Positions 15,334 to 22,879 of a stretch of DNA of 64,000 nucleotides are shown one piece after another. The DNA is from CAYUVH01 sp964448135 (GTDB lineage: Bacteria; Verrucomicrobiota; Verrucomicrobiia; Limisphaerales; UBA8199), in contig CAYUVH010000009.1 in the NCBI GenBank assembly GCA_964448135.1, positions 73,920-137,919 on the forward strand. The letters run 5' to 3'. Position numbers and translations under genes: made by a program. Under the pieces are notes generated by a model. The model saw nothing but the letters and a program-made list of their open reading frames with translations, had not been told where the DNA came from and did not search any database. The stretch's first letter is position 1, and each line of letters begins with the position of its first letter.

Positions 15334-17991
15334 CTAATCCTCATCCTTCGTCACTGACACCGCCCAAACCGGGTACGGTGCGTCCGATCCCTTCTGCGCA
15401 TTCCACAAGATGCGGTTAAAAAGGTCTTCGGGAGCTTTGTCCACTTCGTCCAAAGGAAGTTTCTCGGACGCGAGCGCAAATCGCTTCTGCACCGGATCAT
15501 GGATGGCCTTGAGATCCGGGTTCATTTGATCGAGCGGGATGTTATTCGTTTTCGCCGAATAGGTGGCGAAATCGGGCTCGGCGTTGAAGCATTCGGTCAT
15601 GGGTTGCGCTGTGGCATCGAGCTGGTTCATGGGCGGGAGGCCGAGCATGAGTTCGATGGTGCGCAGGAGGCTGGTTTGGTTGTAGGCCGCATGGATCACG
15701 CCCCGCTTCCGGCTCCAGGCACTCGCCACGTAAGCCGTCGTGCGGTAGCTGCTTACATGATCGAAGCCGGCCTGGGGGTCATCCTCGATGGCAAAAATGC
15801 AGGTGTCCTTCCAAAACCGGCTGCGGCTGACGGCATCCACAATCTGGCCGAAGGCGAGATCGTTGTCGGCCACCTTGGCGGCGGGCGTCGGACTCTTGGC
15901 ACGGGTGGCCATCGTGTGATCGCACGGCAGCATCATGACCACAAGATTCGGCAGGTCGCCGTTGCGCTCGTATGCTTTCATTTCCGTGATAAAGCGCTCC
16001 GCCCGCACCACGTCGGGCACGGCGAGATTGAAGCCGGTGACGTTCGGGCAGAAGTTGTTGCGGATGGATTCAATCGCTGGTTTGCAGGCGACGACGGTAT
16101 GGTCGGTGCCGTTCTTGAAATCGTTGTAATAGTCCACGAAACCCGGAGCGCCCTTTTTCTTCTCATCCTTCCAGCGGCTCTGGTCCAGGCAGAATTCGCT
16201 GTAAACGCGCAGCGTTTTCTTGTGCTTCAACGCGTGGTCCCAAATGAATCCGGCGGAAGAATACGCCAGCGCGTCGATGGCGTTGGGCGTCGAACCATAC
16301 GGATAACTCCGCGGCCAGCCGGCGAATGACTTCTCGATGTAATCGGACGCAAACGCGCTGTCCGCCCATTGATGTCCATCGGCGCTGCAAACACCCGAGC
16401 AGCGGGTGTTGTCGAGCAGCACAAAGTCGCGGCAGAGGGCGTGCTGGTTCGGCGTGATCTTTTCCCCAAAAATGCACAGCGTCGGGTCACCGTTGCCTTC
16501 CTTCATGTCGCCGAGCACCTGGTCGTAAGTGCGGTTCTCCTTGATGATGTAAATCACGTGCTTGAATACCGACGGCTCCCCCACCCTTTCCGGCACCGGC
16601 CGCGGGGCCATCCCCGGTCGCGCCGGCAACAGCGCGGTTTCCATCAGCGCCCGACCATAATTCTCCGTCACCGCGCGCGTATATTTATCAAGTTTCGCTT
16701 TGCTGGGGACGGGAATGATCGAGACGGTCCCAAAATACTGGTGGCTGTTCAGCTCCACCTTTTCACCGGCGGGAAAGCGCTTGCCGGAGCCGATGCCTTT
16801 GATATTCGCCACGCAAAGGCGGTCATGTTTTGCATCCAGCGAAATCGCGCCCGGATACCAGCCCGTCGGAATCAACCCGGTCAATTCGCAATGCCCCGGC
16901 TCAAACTTCACGACCGCCACCGCGTTCTGCGTGCCGTGACAGACATAGAGAATCTTGCCCGCCCGATCGAAGGTGAGCGCGTTGGGACTCGCCCCAAACA
17001 AATCCTTCGGCTGCCATTGCAGGTGAAAATCTTCGACGATCTTGTCCGTCCCCGTGTCAATGATGCTCAGCGTGTCGCTCCCGGCGTTGGCGCACACGAC
17101 GAAATGTTGATCCGGTGAAATGGCCAATGCGCACGCATGGAATCCCGCCAGGATTTCGGACTGCGTCTTGCCGCTCTTCAAATCCACCACCGACACCGAG
17201 CCTTCGCTCGCGATGAAGCGCACCGGGTCCACGCGAACCAGCGTTCCCTGCCCCGCCGGCCCCGTCGGACCGTGTCCATCCGGCCGCGCGCCGCCCCAAT
17301 TGCTCACGTAGGCCTTGTCGCCTGCCAGCACCACGTCATACGGCGCCACACCCACATCGAACAACCGCCGCGGCTTGCCGCTGGCGAGGTCCAGTTCGAG
17401 CAGCCGGTTCGAGAGATTCAACACCACGTACAGCCGCTTGCCATCCACCGACAGCGCCAGTCCCGCCGGGATATCCGTTTCGTGCGCACTCACGCCTGAA
17501 GGCGGCACCTTGATGGAGCGCAACGGCGTCACCTTGTGATTCGTGCCCACGCCGAAGACCTTGATGCTCCCGCCCACATTCGAGAGATAGATCATCCGCC
17601 CGTCCGGTGAAAAGATGAGCCCGGTGTAACTGGCCTGACCATGTTTGTCCGGTTTGAGGTTGAACTCCGAGCCGCTGTCCGAGCCGTCCTCCTTGCCGGA
17701 GCCGGAAGGCAAATCCACGCGCTGCAGGATCTTTCCCGTGCGCGAATCCATCACGATCAATTCCGCCGTTTTGCCCGATGCCACCACAATCTCTCCGTCC
17801 GGCGACGCCGTGATGACCTGTGGGCGCAATCCCGGCAGTTCCACCTGGATGCCCGCCGGAGTGAGAAGTTGGTTCACGGGGACAGAGATCGCAGGCGGGA
17901 GCACCAGATCATTGCCATTGGTTTCGGCCGAGACAGCGGCAAAAGACAACAGACCACTTGCCAGTGAAAGGAAAAGAGCGCGATTGAACAT
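15334..17991 (-). CDS. Secreted YncE-like propeller / phosphoesterase fusion
   Basis: 885 residues. A signal peptide lies at about 1-22 (LFLSLASGLLSFAAVSA). A seven-bladed propeller of the YncE type occupies roughly 45-430 (SPDGRMIYLSNVGGSIKVFG; VDPVRFIASEGSVSVVDLKS). A phosphoesterase-family domain (alkaline phosphatase/phospholipase C superfamily) lies at about 470-870: VIYIIKENRTYDQVLGDM carries the metal-binding Glu-Asn, RCSGVCSADGHQW follows, and FAIEDDPQAGFDHVSSYRT supplies later metal ligands. This architecture is common in Verrucomicrobia, Planctomycetes and Acidobacteria. It would act in the periplasm or outside the cell on phosphate esters; the substrate is unknown. Monocistronic, with repeats on both sides. 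Confidence 0.9.
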   Translation of the reverse strand: MFNRALFLSLASGLLSFAAVSAETNGNDLVLPPAISVPVNQLLTPAGIQVELPGLRPQVITASPDGEIVVASGKTAELIVMDSRTGKILQRVDLPSGSGKEDGSDSGSEFNLKPDKHGQASYTGLIFSPDGRMIYLSNVGGSIKVFGVGTNHKVTPLRSIKVPPSGVSAHETDIPAGLALSVDGKRLYVVLNLSNRLLELDLASGKPRRLFDVGVAPYDVVLAGDKAYVSNWGGARPDGHGPTGPAGQGTLVRVDPVRFIASEGSVSVVDLKSGKTQSEILAGFHACALAISPDQHFVVCANAGSDTLSIIDTGTDKIVEDFHLQWQPKDLFGASPNALTFDRAGKILYVCHGTQNAVAVVKFEPGHCELTGLIPTGWYPGAISLDAKHDRLCVANIKGIGSGKRFPAGEKVELNSHQYFGTVSIIPVPSKAKLDKYTRAVTENYGRALMETALLPARPGMAPRPVPERVGEPSVFKHVIYIIKENRTYDQVLGDMKEGNGDPTLCIFGEKITPNQHALCRDFVLLDNTRCSGVCSADGHQWADSAFASDYIEKSFAGWPRSYPYGSTPNAIDALAYSSAGFIWDHALKHKKTLRVYSEFCLDQSRWKDEKKKGAPGFVDYYNDFKNGTDHTVVACKPAIESIRNNFCPNVTGFNLAVPDVVRAERFITEMKAYERNGDLPNLVVMMLPCDHTMATRAKSPTPAAKVADNDLAFGQIVDAVSRSRFWKDTCIFAIEDDPQAGFDHVSSYRTTAYVASAWSRKRGVIHAAYNQTSLLRTIELMLGLPPMNQLDATAQPMTECFNAEPDFATYSAKTNNIPLDQMNPDLKAIHDPVQKRFALASEKLPLDEVDKAPEDLFNRILWNAQKGSDAPYPVWAVSVTKDED

Positions 17992-18012
17992 TTTACGCGT
18001 TCACAATGAACC

Positions 18013-18058
18013 GATGATGAAGAAAAAAGTAAACCACGGATTCACACGGATAAACCAG
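18013..18058. repeat. ACCACGGATTCACACGGATAAACC-type simple repeat
   Basis: Contains the words CCACGGATTCA and CACGGATAAA in near-tandem. It abuts family A copy 2 in the spacer between the phosphoesterase and SDR genes. It resembles the GGATTTACCC array near 31.97 kb in style, not in exact sequence. Confidence 0.4.
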
Positions 18059-18063
18059 CGCTC

Positions 18064-18197
18064 AAATGACGAAATCCGAATGATGAAAGAAAGACAAATC
18101 CCGAAGCCCGGAAGGGCTGGCTGATCATTCAATGGCTTCGAGCTCGCTTCGACATTCGTGCTTCACGCTTCATTCGTCATTCGTCATTCGGATTTCA
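18064..18197. repeat. Intergenic repeat family A, copy 2
   Basis: Begins AATGACGAAATCCGAATGA and ends TTCGTCATTCGGATTTC, an inverted pair. Shares its interior with copy 1 (CCCGAAGCCCGGAAGGGCT, TGATCATT, GCTCGCTTCGACATTCGT). Lies 11 bases beyond the SDR stop codon. Confidence 0.85.
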
Positions 18198-18208
18198 AGA
18201 TTTTAGCG

Positions 18209-18958
18209 CTACATCGCCGTCCACCCACCATCCACCGGAATCGCGGCGCCGGTGATATAAGTGGCTTCATCGCTCGCGAGGAAAGCGGCCACGGCGGCGA
18301 TTTCTTCCGGCCGGCCAACCCGTCCGAGAAAGGTTTTGCTGAGCTGGCGTTGGTGCAATTCGCTGCCCGGTTCGGGGGAGATGCGGGTTTGAATCGCGCC
18401 CGGGCACAGGGCGTTGACGCGAATATTATCCGGGCCGTAATCGTAAGCGACACTGCGCGAGTACCCGACCAGGGCGGTTTTGATGGAGGTGTAAGCCGCG
18501 GAGTTGCGCCCGCCGACGAGGCCCTGGATCGAGGCGATGTTGATGATGGAGCCGTCTTTCTGCTTCACCATGAAAGGCAGGACCGTCTTGCAAAACCATT
18601 GCGTGCCCATGAGCGAGACGCGGAAGCACTTCTCCCATTCGTCATCCGGAGCTTCGCCCGCGTTGTGCCATTTGGGGGCGATGTAAGCGGCATTGTTGCA
18701 AAGAATGTCTATGCGGCCATTATGCGCGGCAGCGGCCTGAACGACTTTGGCGATTTGATCGGGCTGGCTGACGTCACAGGGAATGTAGGTGGCATTGAAT
18801 CCGGAATTCCGCAGCTCCGCCGCCACGCTGCCGCCCGGCTCGGCATCCAGCGAACACATGAACGTCACCGCGCCCTCGGCCGCGAAGCGTTCAGCGATCG
18901 CGCGGCCAATGCCGTGCCCCGCCCCAGTGACGATGGCTACTTTACCTTCGAGTCGCAT
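18209..18958 (-). CDS. SDR-family NAD(P)-dependent oxidoreductase
   Basis: 249 residues, classical short-chain dehydrogenase. The nucleotide loop is TGAGHGIGRAIAERF; NNAAY is the structural motif after it; the catalytic Ser lies in SIINIASIQG and the Tyr and Lys in YTSIKTALVGYSRS; the C-terminus is the usual YITGAAIPVDGGWTAM. Start MRLEGKVAIVTG fits the family. A second ATG four codons earlier (18970) borders a family B repeat, and a GGAGG lies between the two, too close to serve the later one; the start is therefore uncertain by four residues. It lies just downstream of the SMP-30 lactonase gene, suggesting a two-step oxidation of a sugar or polyol: dehydrogenase to lactone, lactonase to acid. 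Confidence 0.93.
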   Translation of the reverse strand: MRLEGKVAIVTGAGHGIGRAIAERFAAEGAVTFMCSLDAEPGGSVAAELRNSGFNATYIPCDVSQPDQIAKVVQAAAAHNGRIDILCNNAAYIAPKWHNAGEAPDDEWEKCFRVSLMGTQWFCKTVLPFMVKQKDGSIINIASIQGLVGGRNSAAYTSIKTALVGYSRSVAYDYGPDNIRVNALCPGAIQTRISPEPGSELHQRQLSKTFLGRVGRPEEIAAVAAFLASDEATYITGAAIPVDGGWTAM

Positions 18959-18970
18959 ACCTCCCTCCAT

Positions 18971-19059
18971 CGTAGCAGCCGAGGTAACGAGGCTCCATTC
19001 AATTTGAACGCGTGAAGGCTTCCGACGTAATGGAGCTTCGTCAACCCGGCGGCTACGAG
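18971..19059. repeat. Palindromic repeat family B, copy 1
   Basis: Left arm CGTAGCAGCCGAGGTAACGA, continuing GGCTCCAT; right arm ATGGAGCTTCGTCAACCCGG, continuing CGGCTACG. Arms of about 28 bases and a 30-base centre. The right arm contains the stop codon of the SMP-30 gene (the TAG read on the minus strand), and the left edge touches an alternative SDR start. Confidence 0.9.
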
Positions 19060-19898
19060 ATCTGCATATTTGCAAGCGGCTGCCCTTTACGGCCGGTTTT
19101 GGCGCGAGTGATCGTCGTGCGGGCAAGATTGGCGACGTATAGCTCATCACCATTCGGACCCCCGAACGCCATATTCGTCGGGCTGCCGAGCAGAATCGCC
19201 CAGCGATCCCACGCAAATAGCGTCTTCTCACGCGCGGGGCTGATGCGCCAGATTTCGTCCGAAGCGTAACAGCAGACGTAAAGGTTTCCCTCGGCGTCGA
19301 GCACAAGACCGTCCGGCATCCGGCCGCAACCAGTGGCATAAACCTCATGCGGACCGACGCGCCCATCGGAAAGAATCGAGAAACGGAAGACGGAATCCGA
19401 ATCGCTCTCTACCATGAAAAGGAATTTCTCGTCGGCACTGAGCGCGAGACCGTTCGCGTAGCCAAAGGGCCCCGCAATCTCCTCCGCTTTGCCTGCCGCA
19501 CTGATACGCAGGAGGCGCCCATTGCGCTTCTTCCAATTTCCAGAATCCGTGACGTAATAGGTGCCGCCCCGTGCGAAGACACCGAAATTCGAGCAGATGA
19601 TTTTCTGATCGCCAGCGTGGCTGGCAACAACGGCGGACGATCCATCCGGACTCACGCGAACAATGCCCTGCTGCGGATTGCACACCCAAAGTTCGCCACC
19701 CGGCGAAAATGCCAGCCCGGCGTTGAAACTTCCCAGGCTGGCGATCTGCTTCACCGTTTTCTCCGGCGTGATTCGATAAATCTGTCCCGCTTCCCCGCCC
19801 GCCCACAAATCCCCCGCCGCATCAAAAGCCACACACTCCGAATGATCCACGCCGGTGGCGAAGATTTCGAAGGACTCGATGGCCAGTTCGGGCGTCAT
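19053..19898 (-). CDS. SMP-30/gluconolactonase family protein
   Basis: 281 residues, a six-bladed propeller of the SMP-30/gluconolaconase/LRE-like type, which hydrolyses sugar lactones using a divalent metal. Typical repeats are FSPGGELWVCNPQQGIVRVS, GPFGYANGLALSADEKFLFM and GCGRMPDGLVLDAEGNLYVC; Asn and Asp in GYANGLALS and MPDGLVLD match the metal-ligand positions. There is no signal peptide, so it is cytoplasmic. Followed by an SDR dehydrogenase 94 bases downstream, probably co-transcribed. Its stop codon lies inside a family B repeat. No obvious ribosome binding site precedes the ATG. Confidence 0.9.
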   Translation of the reverse strand: MTPELAIESFEIFATGVDHSECVAFDAAGDLWAGGEAGQIYRITPEKTVKQIASLGSFNAGLAFSPGGELWVCNPQQGIVRVSPDGSSAVVASHAGDQKIICSNFGVFARGGTYYVTDSGNWKKRNGRLLRISAAGKAEEIAGPFGYANGLALSADEKFLFMVESDSDSVFRFSILSDGRVGPHEVYATGCGRMPDGLVLDAEGNLYVCCYASDEIWRISPAREKTLFAWDRWAILLGSPTNMAFGGPNGDELYVANLARTTITRAKTGRKGQPLANMQIS

Positions 19899-19947
19899 GC
19901 AAGGAGACGGTGGCGCATTGGCTGAAAAATGTGAAGCGGGAATCTAA

Positions 19948-20071
19948 ATGACGAAATCCGAGTGACGAATGACGAAAGAAGCACGAATGAATAAAGCCCT
20001 AAACGACGACTATTGATTCCTTTTTCGAGCTTCGGGATTCTTTCTTCATTCGACATTCGGATTCCGTGCTT
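19948..20071. repeat. Intergenic repeat family A, copy 3
   Basis: ATGACGAAATCCGAGTGACG at the left and CATTCGACATTCGGATTCCG at the right form the inverted pair. The centre differs from copies 1 and 2. Located in the divergent spacer between the SMP-30 and SUKH genes. Confidence 0.8.
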
Positions 20072-20130
20072 CACCCTGCTCTTTCCCAAACTCACTGCCT
20101 CGCCTAAGCTGTCGCAAATCAAGACAGGCC

Positions 20131-20670
20131 GTGAAAGACGCGGACATTACGTTCATCGAGCAGGAACTGAACATCAAGCTGCCGGACTCATACCGTCCGG
20201 CCCTCGTTCCGATACGCCTCCGGGCGTTGGAAGGCAACACCGACCATCAGCTTTGGGACGATGCGAAGGCATTGGTGAAGCTGAACCAGGACCTGCGCGC
20301 CGGTAGTCGTTACCGTCCGGCTTGGCCGCCGCACATGTACGCGGTGGGCGATCCACATGGCGATGAACTCATCGCGATCGACACCCGCTCTCCCGACGGT
20401 CCAGTCTGGTGGCTGGACCACGGCATGATTGACAACAAAGGCAGCTACCAGTCGCACGCCAAGTTCGCGGATTGGATCGAGGAATATTACCGGGACCTTC
20501 GTTCGGACATGGAAGGCGACGGAGAGGATCCCGATGCAAAACCGAAACCACCCGAACCGGCGACCGCCAAAAGAGCGCTTCGGGATTTACTGACGCTTTT
20601 TCTTACGGCCGTCGTCGGTTTGCTGGCGTTGCTGGCCTTGAGGGGAATAATACATTGGTTCAAGCATTGA
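20131..20670 (+). CDS. SMI1/KNR4 (SUKH)-like protein with C-terminal membrane anchor
   Basis: 179 residues from a GTG codon. The N-terminus ITFIEQELNIKLPDSYRPAL is a typical SUKH opening, and DPHGDELIAIDTRSPDGPVW and YQSHAKFADWIEEYYRDL fit the remainder of that alpha/beta fold. An acidic, Pro-rich linker (about 130-150) leads to one hydrophobic helix (LLTLFLTAVVGLLALLALRG) and a short basic tail, so the domain would be held at the inner face of the membrane. SUKH proteins often act as immunity proteins to secreted toxins, but no toxin is seen here. The GNAT gene starts five bases downstream. Confidence 0.7.
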   Translation: MKDADITFIEQELNIKLPDSYRPALVPIRLRALEGNTDHQLWDDAKALVKLNQDLRAGSRYRPAWPPHMYAVGDPHGDELIAIDTRSPDGPVWWLDHGMIDNKGSYQSHAKFADWIEEYYRDLRSDMEGDGEDPDAKPKPPEPATAKRALRDLLTLFLTAVVGLLALLALRGIIHWFKH

Positions 20671-20675
20671 ATCCA

Positions 20676-21203
20676 ATGATGCAGCCCGACATCCCACCGA
20701 CCATCCGCCGCGCCGAACTGGGCGATATTCCGGCCCTCACGGAGATTTACAACGAAGCCATTCTCACAACGACCGCCACCTTTGACACCGAACCCAAGAC
20801 CATCGAGGAGCGAACACTCTGGCTGAAATCGCGCAGCGAACGGCATCCGGTGCTGGTGGCGGTGCTGGATGGCAAAGTCGTGGGCTGGTCGGCGCTGACA
20901 GCGTTTTCCGACCGCAAGGCGTATGACGTCACGGCGGAGACTTCGTTTTACGTTCACTCGGCTTATCGCGGCCGCGGAATCGGCCGAAAGTTAAAGGACG
21001 CAATCATCGCCGAGGCGCGAAAGCTCGGATATCACTCGCTGGTGGTGCGGGTAACAGAAGAGAGTCTTGCCAGCGTGCATTTGAATGAACAGGCGGGGTT
21101 TGTGACGGTGGGAATTCTAAAGGAAGTGGGGCGGAAATTCGGACGGCTGCTGGATGTGCGGATTATGCAGAAAATGCTAAAGGAAAATCCGAAGCACGAA
21201 TGA
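20676..21203 (+). CDS. GNAT N-acetyltransferase, phosphinothricin-acetyltransferase-like
   Basis: 175 residues from MMQPDIPPTIRR. Acetyl-CoA-dependent acetyltransferase fold: IRRAELGDIPALTEIYNEAI at the N-terminus and the acetyl-CoA loop SAYRGRGIGRKLKDAIIAEA. It looks like the PAT/MddA subgroup (YNEAI, ETSFYVHSAYRGRGIG, VLKEVGRKFGRLLDV), which acetylates phosphinothricin, methionine sulfoximine or related amino acids; the physiological substrate is not known. It follows the SUKH gene closely and may be co-transcribed. The last residues (PKHE) and the stop codon are encoded by repeat family A copy 4. Confidence 0.9.
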   Translation: MMQPDIPPTIRRAELGDIPALTEIYNEAILTTTATFDTEPKTIEERTLWLKSRSERHPVLVAVLDGKVVGWSALTAFSDRKAYDVTAETSFYVHSAYRGRGIGRKLKDAIIAEARKLGYHSLVVRVTEESLASVHLNEQAGFVTVGILKEVGRKFGRLLDVRIMQKMLKENPKHE

Positions 21204-21316
21204 CGAATCCCGAAGGAATTCCGAAATTCGAAGCCGAAAGCTCAGCGCGGCAGGCATGTTTCGGATTTCGGTCATTCGGGCTTCTTTCGTCCTTCGTCAT
21301 TCGGATTTCGTGCTTT
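21187..21316. repeat. Intergenic repeat family A, copy 4, overlapping two stop codons
   Basis: Left end TCCGAAGCACGAATGACGAA, right end TTCGTCATTCGGATTTCGTG. The TGA inside GAATGACGAA at the left ends the GNAT gene, and the same motif on the other strand ends the MFS gene, so both convergent genes use stop codons supplied by the element. Confidence 0.9.
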
Positions 21317-22670
21317 CCTCATACCCATGTGCCCGCGCCGGCCAGGTGATGATGAAGACCAGCGTGCCGAGGGCGGCGATGATGATCAGTCCCAGCATCC
21401 CGGCATCCCAACCGTGGTGTTCGACCAGGTAGCCCAACCCCCACCCTGAAAGCACCGTGCTCAGGTAGCCAAACAGCCCGGTCAGACCAACGGCAGTGGC
21501 GGCGGCGCGCTTGGTCGCGAGATTCGCGGCGGCGATGCCGATCAGGCACTGCGGTCCGTAGATGAAGAAGCCGCAGATAAAGAGGCACAGGACGTTCAAC
21601 ATCCAGTTCTGCCCGGCCAGCTTCCAGAAGCACCAGATGGAAACGCCGGCCAGCGCCATGAAAAAGGCGCCGGCGCGCATCGGCCGGCCGCCGAAGAACC
21701 GGTCCGTCAACCAGCCGCCGCAGAGGGCGCCGAGCAACCCGGAAAACTCGAACGCCCCGATCATCCAGCCGGCGTGCGACAGCTCCATGTGCCGCGCCTG
21801 TTTGAGAAAGGTGGGACCCCAGTCGAAAATCGCGTAACGGAGGACGTAGACGAAGAAATTCGCGAACGCAATGAGCCAGATATACTTGTTGTTGAAGACG
21901 TGATGGCGCAGGAATTTGAAAAAGTCCGCGCGGCTCGTCTCGCCCGCGGCGGAATGCGTGCCGGGCGGCTCGGGCAGTCCCACCGATTCCGGCGTGTCCG
22001 GCAGCGTGCACCAGAGCCAGACCGCCACCGCCACCGCGATGCCCGCGGGAATAAAAAAACACCAGCGCCAGCCGCCTCCCACCAGGTATCCGCACAAAAT
22101 CACGATCAGGCAGCCGCCAATGGAATGCGAAGTGTTCCAAATGGACATCTTGATCGGCAACTGCCGCGGCGTGAACCAGTGCGTCAGCAAACGCGCGCAT
22201 GGCGGAAAACCCATGCCCTGCACCCACCCATTCAACATCCAGAAGAGGCCGATAAACGCCAGCGCCGACGTCCAGCCGACCATGAAATTCAAAACTGCCG
22301 ACGCCGCCAGGCCGATGACGAGAAAGGAGCGGGCGTTGCAGCGGTCACCGAGGAAACCGTTGAAGAATTTCGATACGCCATAGACGACGCCGTGCAGCGT
22401 CAGGATTTTGCCCAGATCGGATTTGGATACGCCGAGCGTCGTCTCCATCACCGGCTGGGCAATACTCCAATTCTTGCGCACGAAATAGAAGGCGGCGTAG
22501 CCAATGATCGAAGCAATCAACACCCGCCGCCGGTAGGCGCGGTAACCCGCATCCACGGCGACCGGATCGGAGAGCTGCGTGGCCGCGGGCGGGTCCGGCC
22601 GGAAAATGTGCCACCACCAGGGGGATTGCCCGGACGCTCGCGGCGGGGGTCCGGGGTCGGCGGAATTCAT
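21297..22670 (-). CDS. MFS transporter, organophosphate:phosphate antiporter (GlpT/UhpC-like)
   Basis: 457 residues with 12 predicted helices. The family signature is clear: GWVQGMGFPPCARLLTHWF in helix 4-5, RRRVLIASIIGYAAFYFVRK at the start of helix 1 and FFVYVLRYAIFDWGPTFLKQ in helix 7. OPA-family members exchange sugar phosphates or glycerol 3-phosphate for inorganic phosphate. A GTG start at 22697 with a GAGG upstream is an alternative. The final residues TKSE and the stop lie in repeat family A copy 4. The upstream spacer carries six TGTAACC repeats that may be operator sites. Confidence 0.92.
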   Translation of the reverse strand: MNSADPGPPPRASGQSPWWWHIFRPDPPAATQLSDPVAVDAGYRAYRRRVLIASIIGYAAFYFVRKNWSIAQPVMETTLGVSKSDLGKILTLHGVVYGVSKFFNGFLGDRCNARSFLVIGLAASAVLNFMVGWTSALAFIGLFWMLNGWVQGMGFPPCARLLTHWFTPRQLPIKMSIWNTSHSIGGCLIVILCGYLVGGGWRWCFFIPAGIAVAVAVWLWCTLPDTPESVGLPEPPGTHSAAGETSRADFFKFLRHHVFNNKYIWLIAFANFFVYVLRYAIFDWGPTFLKQARHMELSHAGWMIGAFEFSGLLGALCGGWLTDRFFGGRPMRAGAFFMALAGVSIWCFWKLAGQNWMLNVLCLFICGFFIYGPQCLIGIAAANLATKRAAATAVGLTGLFGYLSTVLSGWGLGYLVEHHGWDAGMLGLIIIAALGTLVFIITWPARAHGYEESTKSE

Positions 22671-22753
22671 GCGCGCACACGCTAGCCGACAAGGCACAGC
22701 GCGGGAACCTCAAAAGTCGTGAATGTTCATGCAGCGGCGCCATCCCCCGGCCG

Positions 22754-22855
22754 TGTAACCAATAGGGCCGTTTTGTAACCGACGTGTAACCGCAAATGTA
22801 ACCGATAAAACATCGCTTTCACCCAATGTTTATGCGGTTTGTAACCGTGTAACCG
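22754..22855. promoter_or_regulatory. Array of six TGTAACC(G) motifs
   Basis: TGTAACC occurs at 22754, 22774, 22785, 22797, 22840 and 22848, all in the same orientation; five are followed by G. Spacings are 20, 11, 12, 43 and 8 bases. The array lies upstream of the MFS transporter gene and downstream of the beta-strand repeat gene, so it could be a multi-site operator for the transporter. It could equally be simple-repeat sequence; no matching transcription factor is known to me. Confidence 0.5.
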
Positions 22856-22879
22856 ATAGATTAGGGGGGTATACCCCCA

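Noticed and set aside
15177..21316. Regularly spaced repeats considered as a CRISPR-like array
   Set aside because: Copies are separated by whole genes, vary internally and are inverted repeats; no cas genes.
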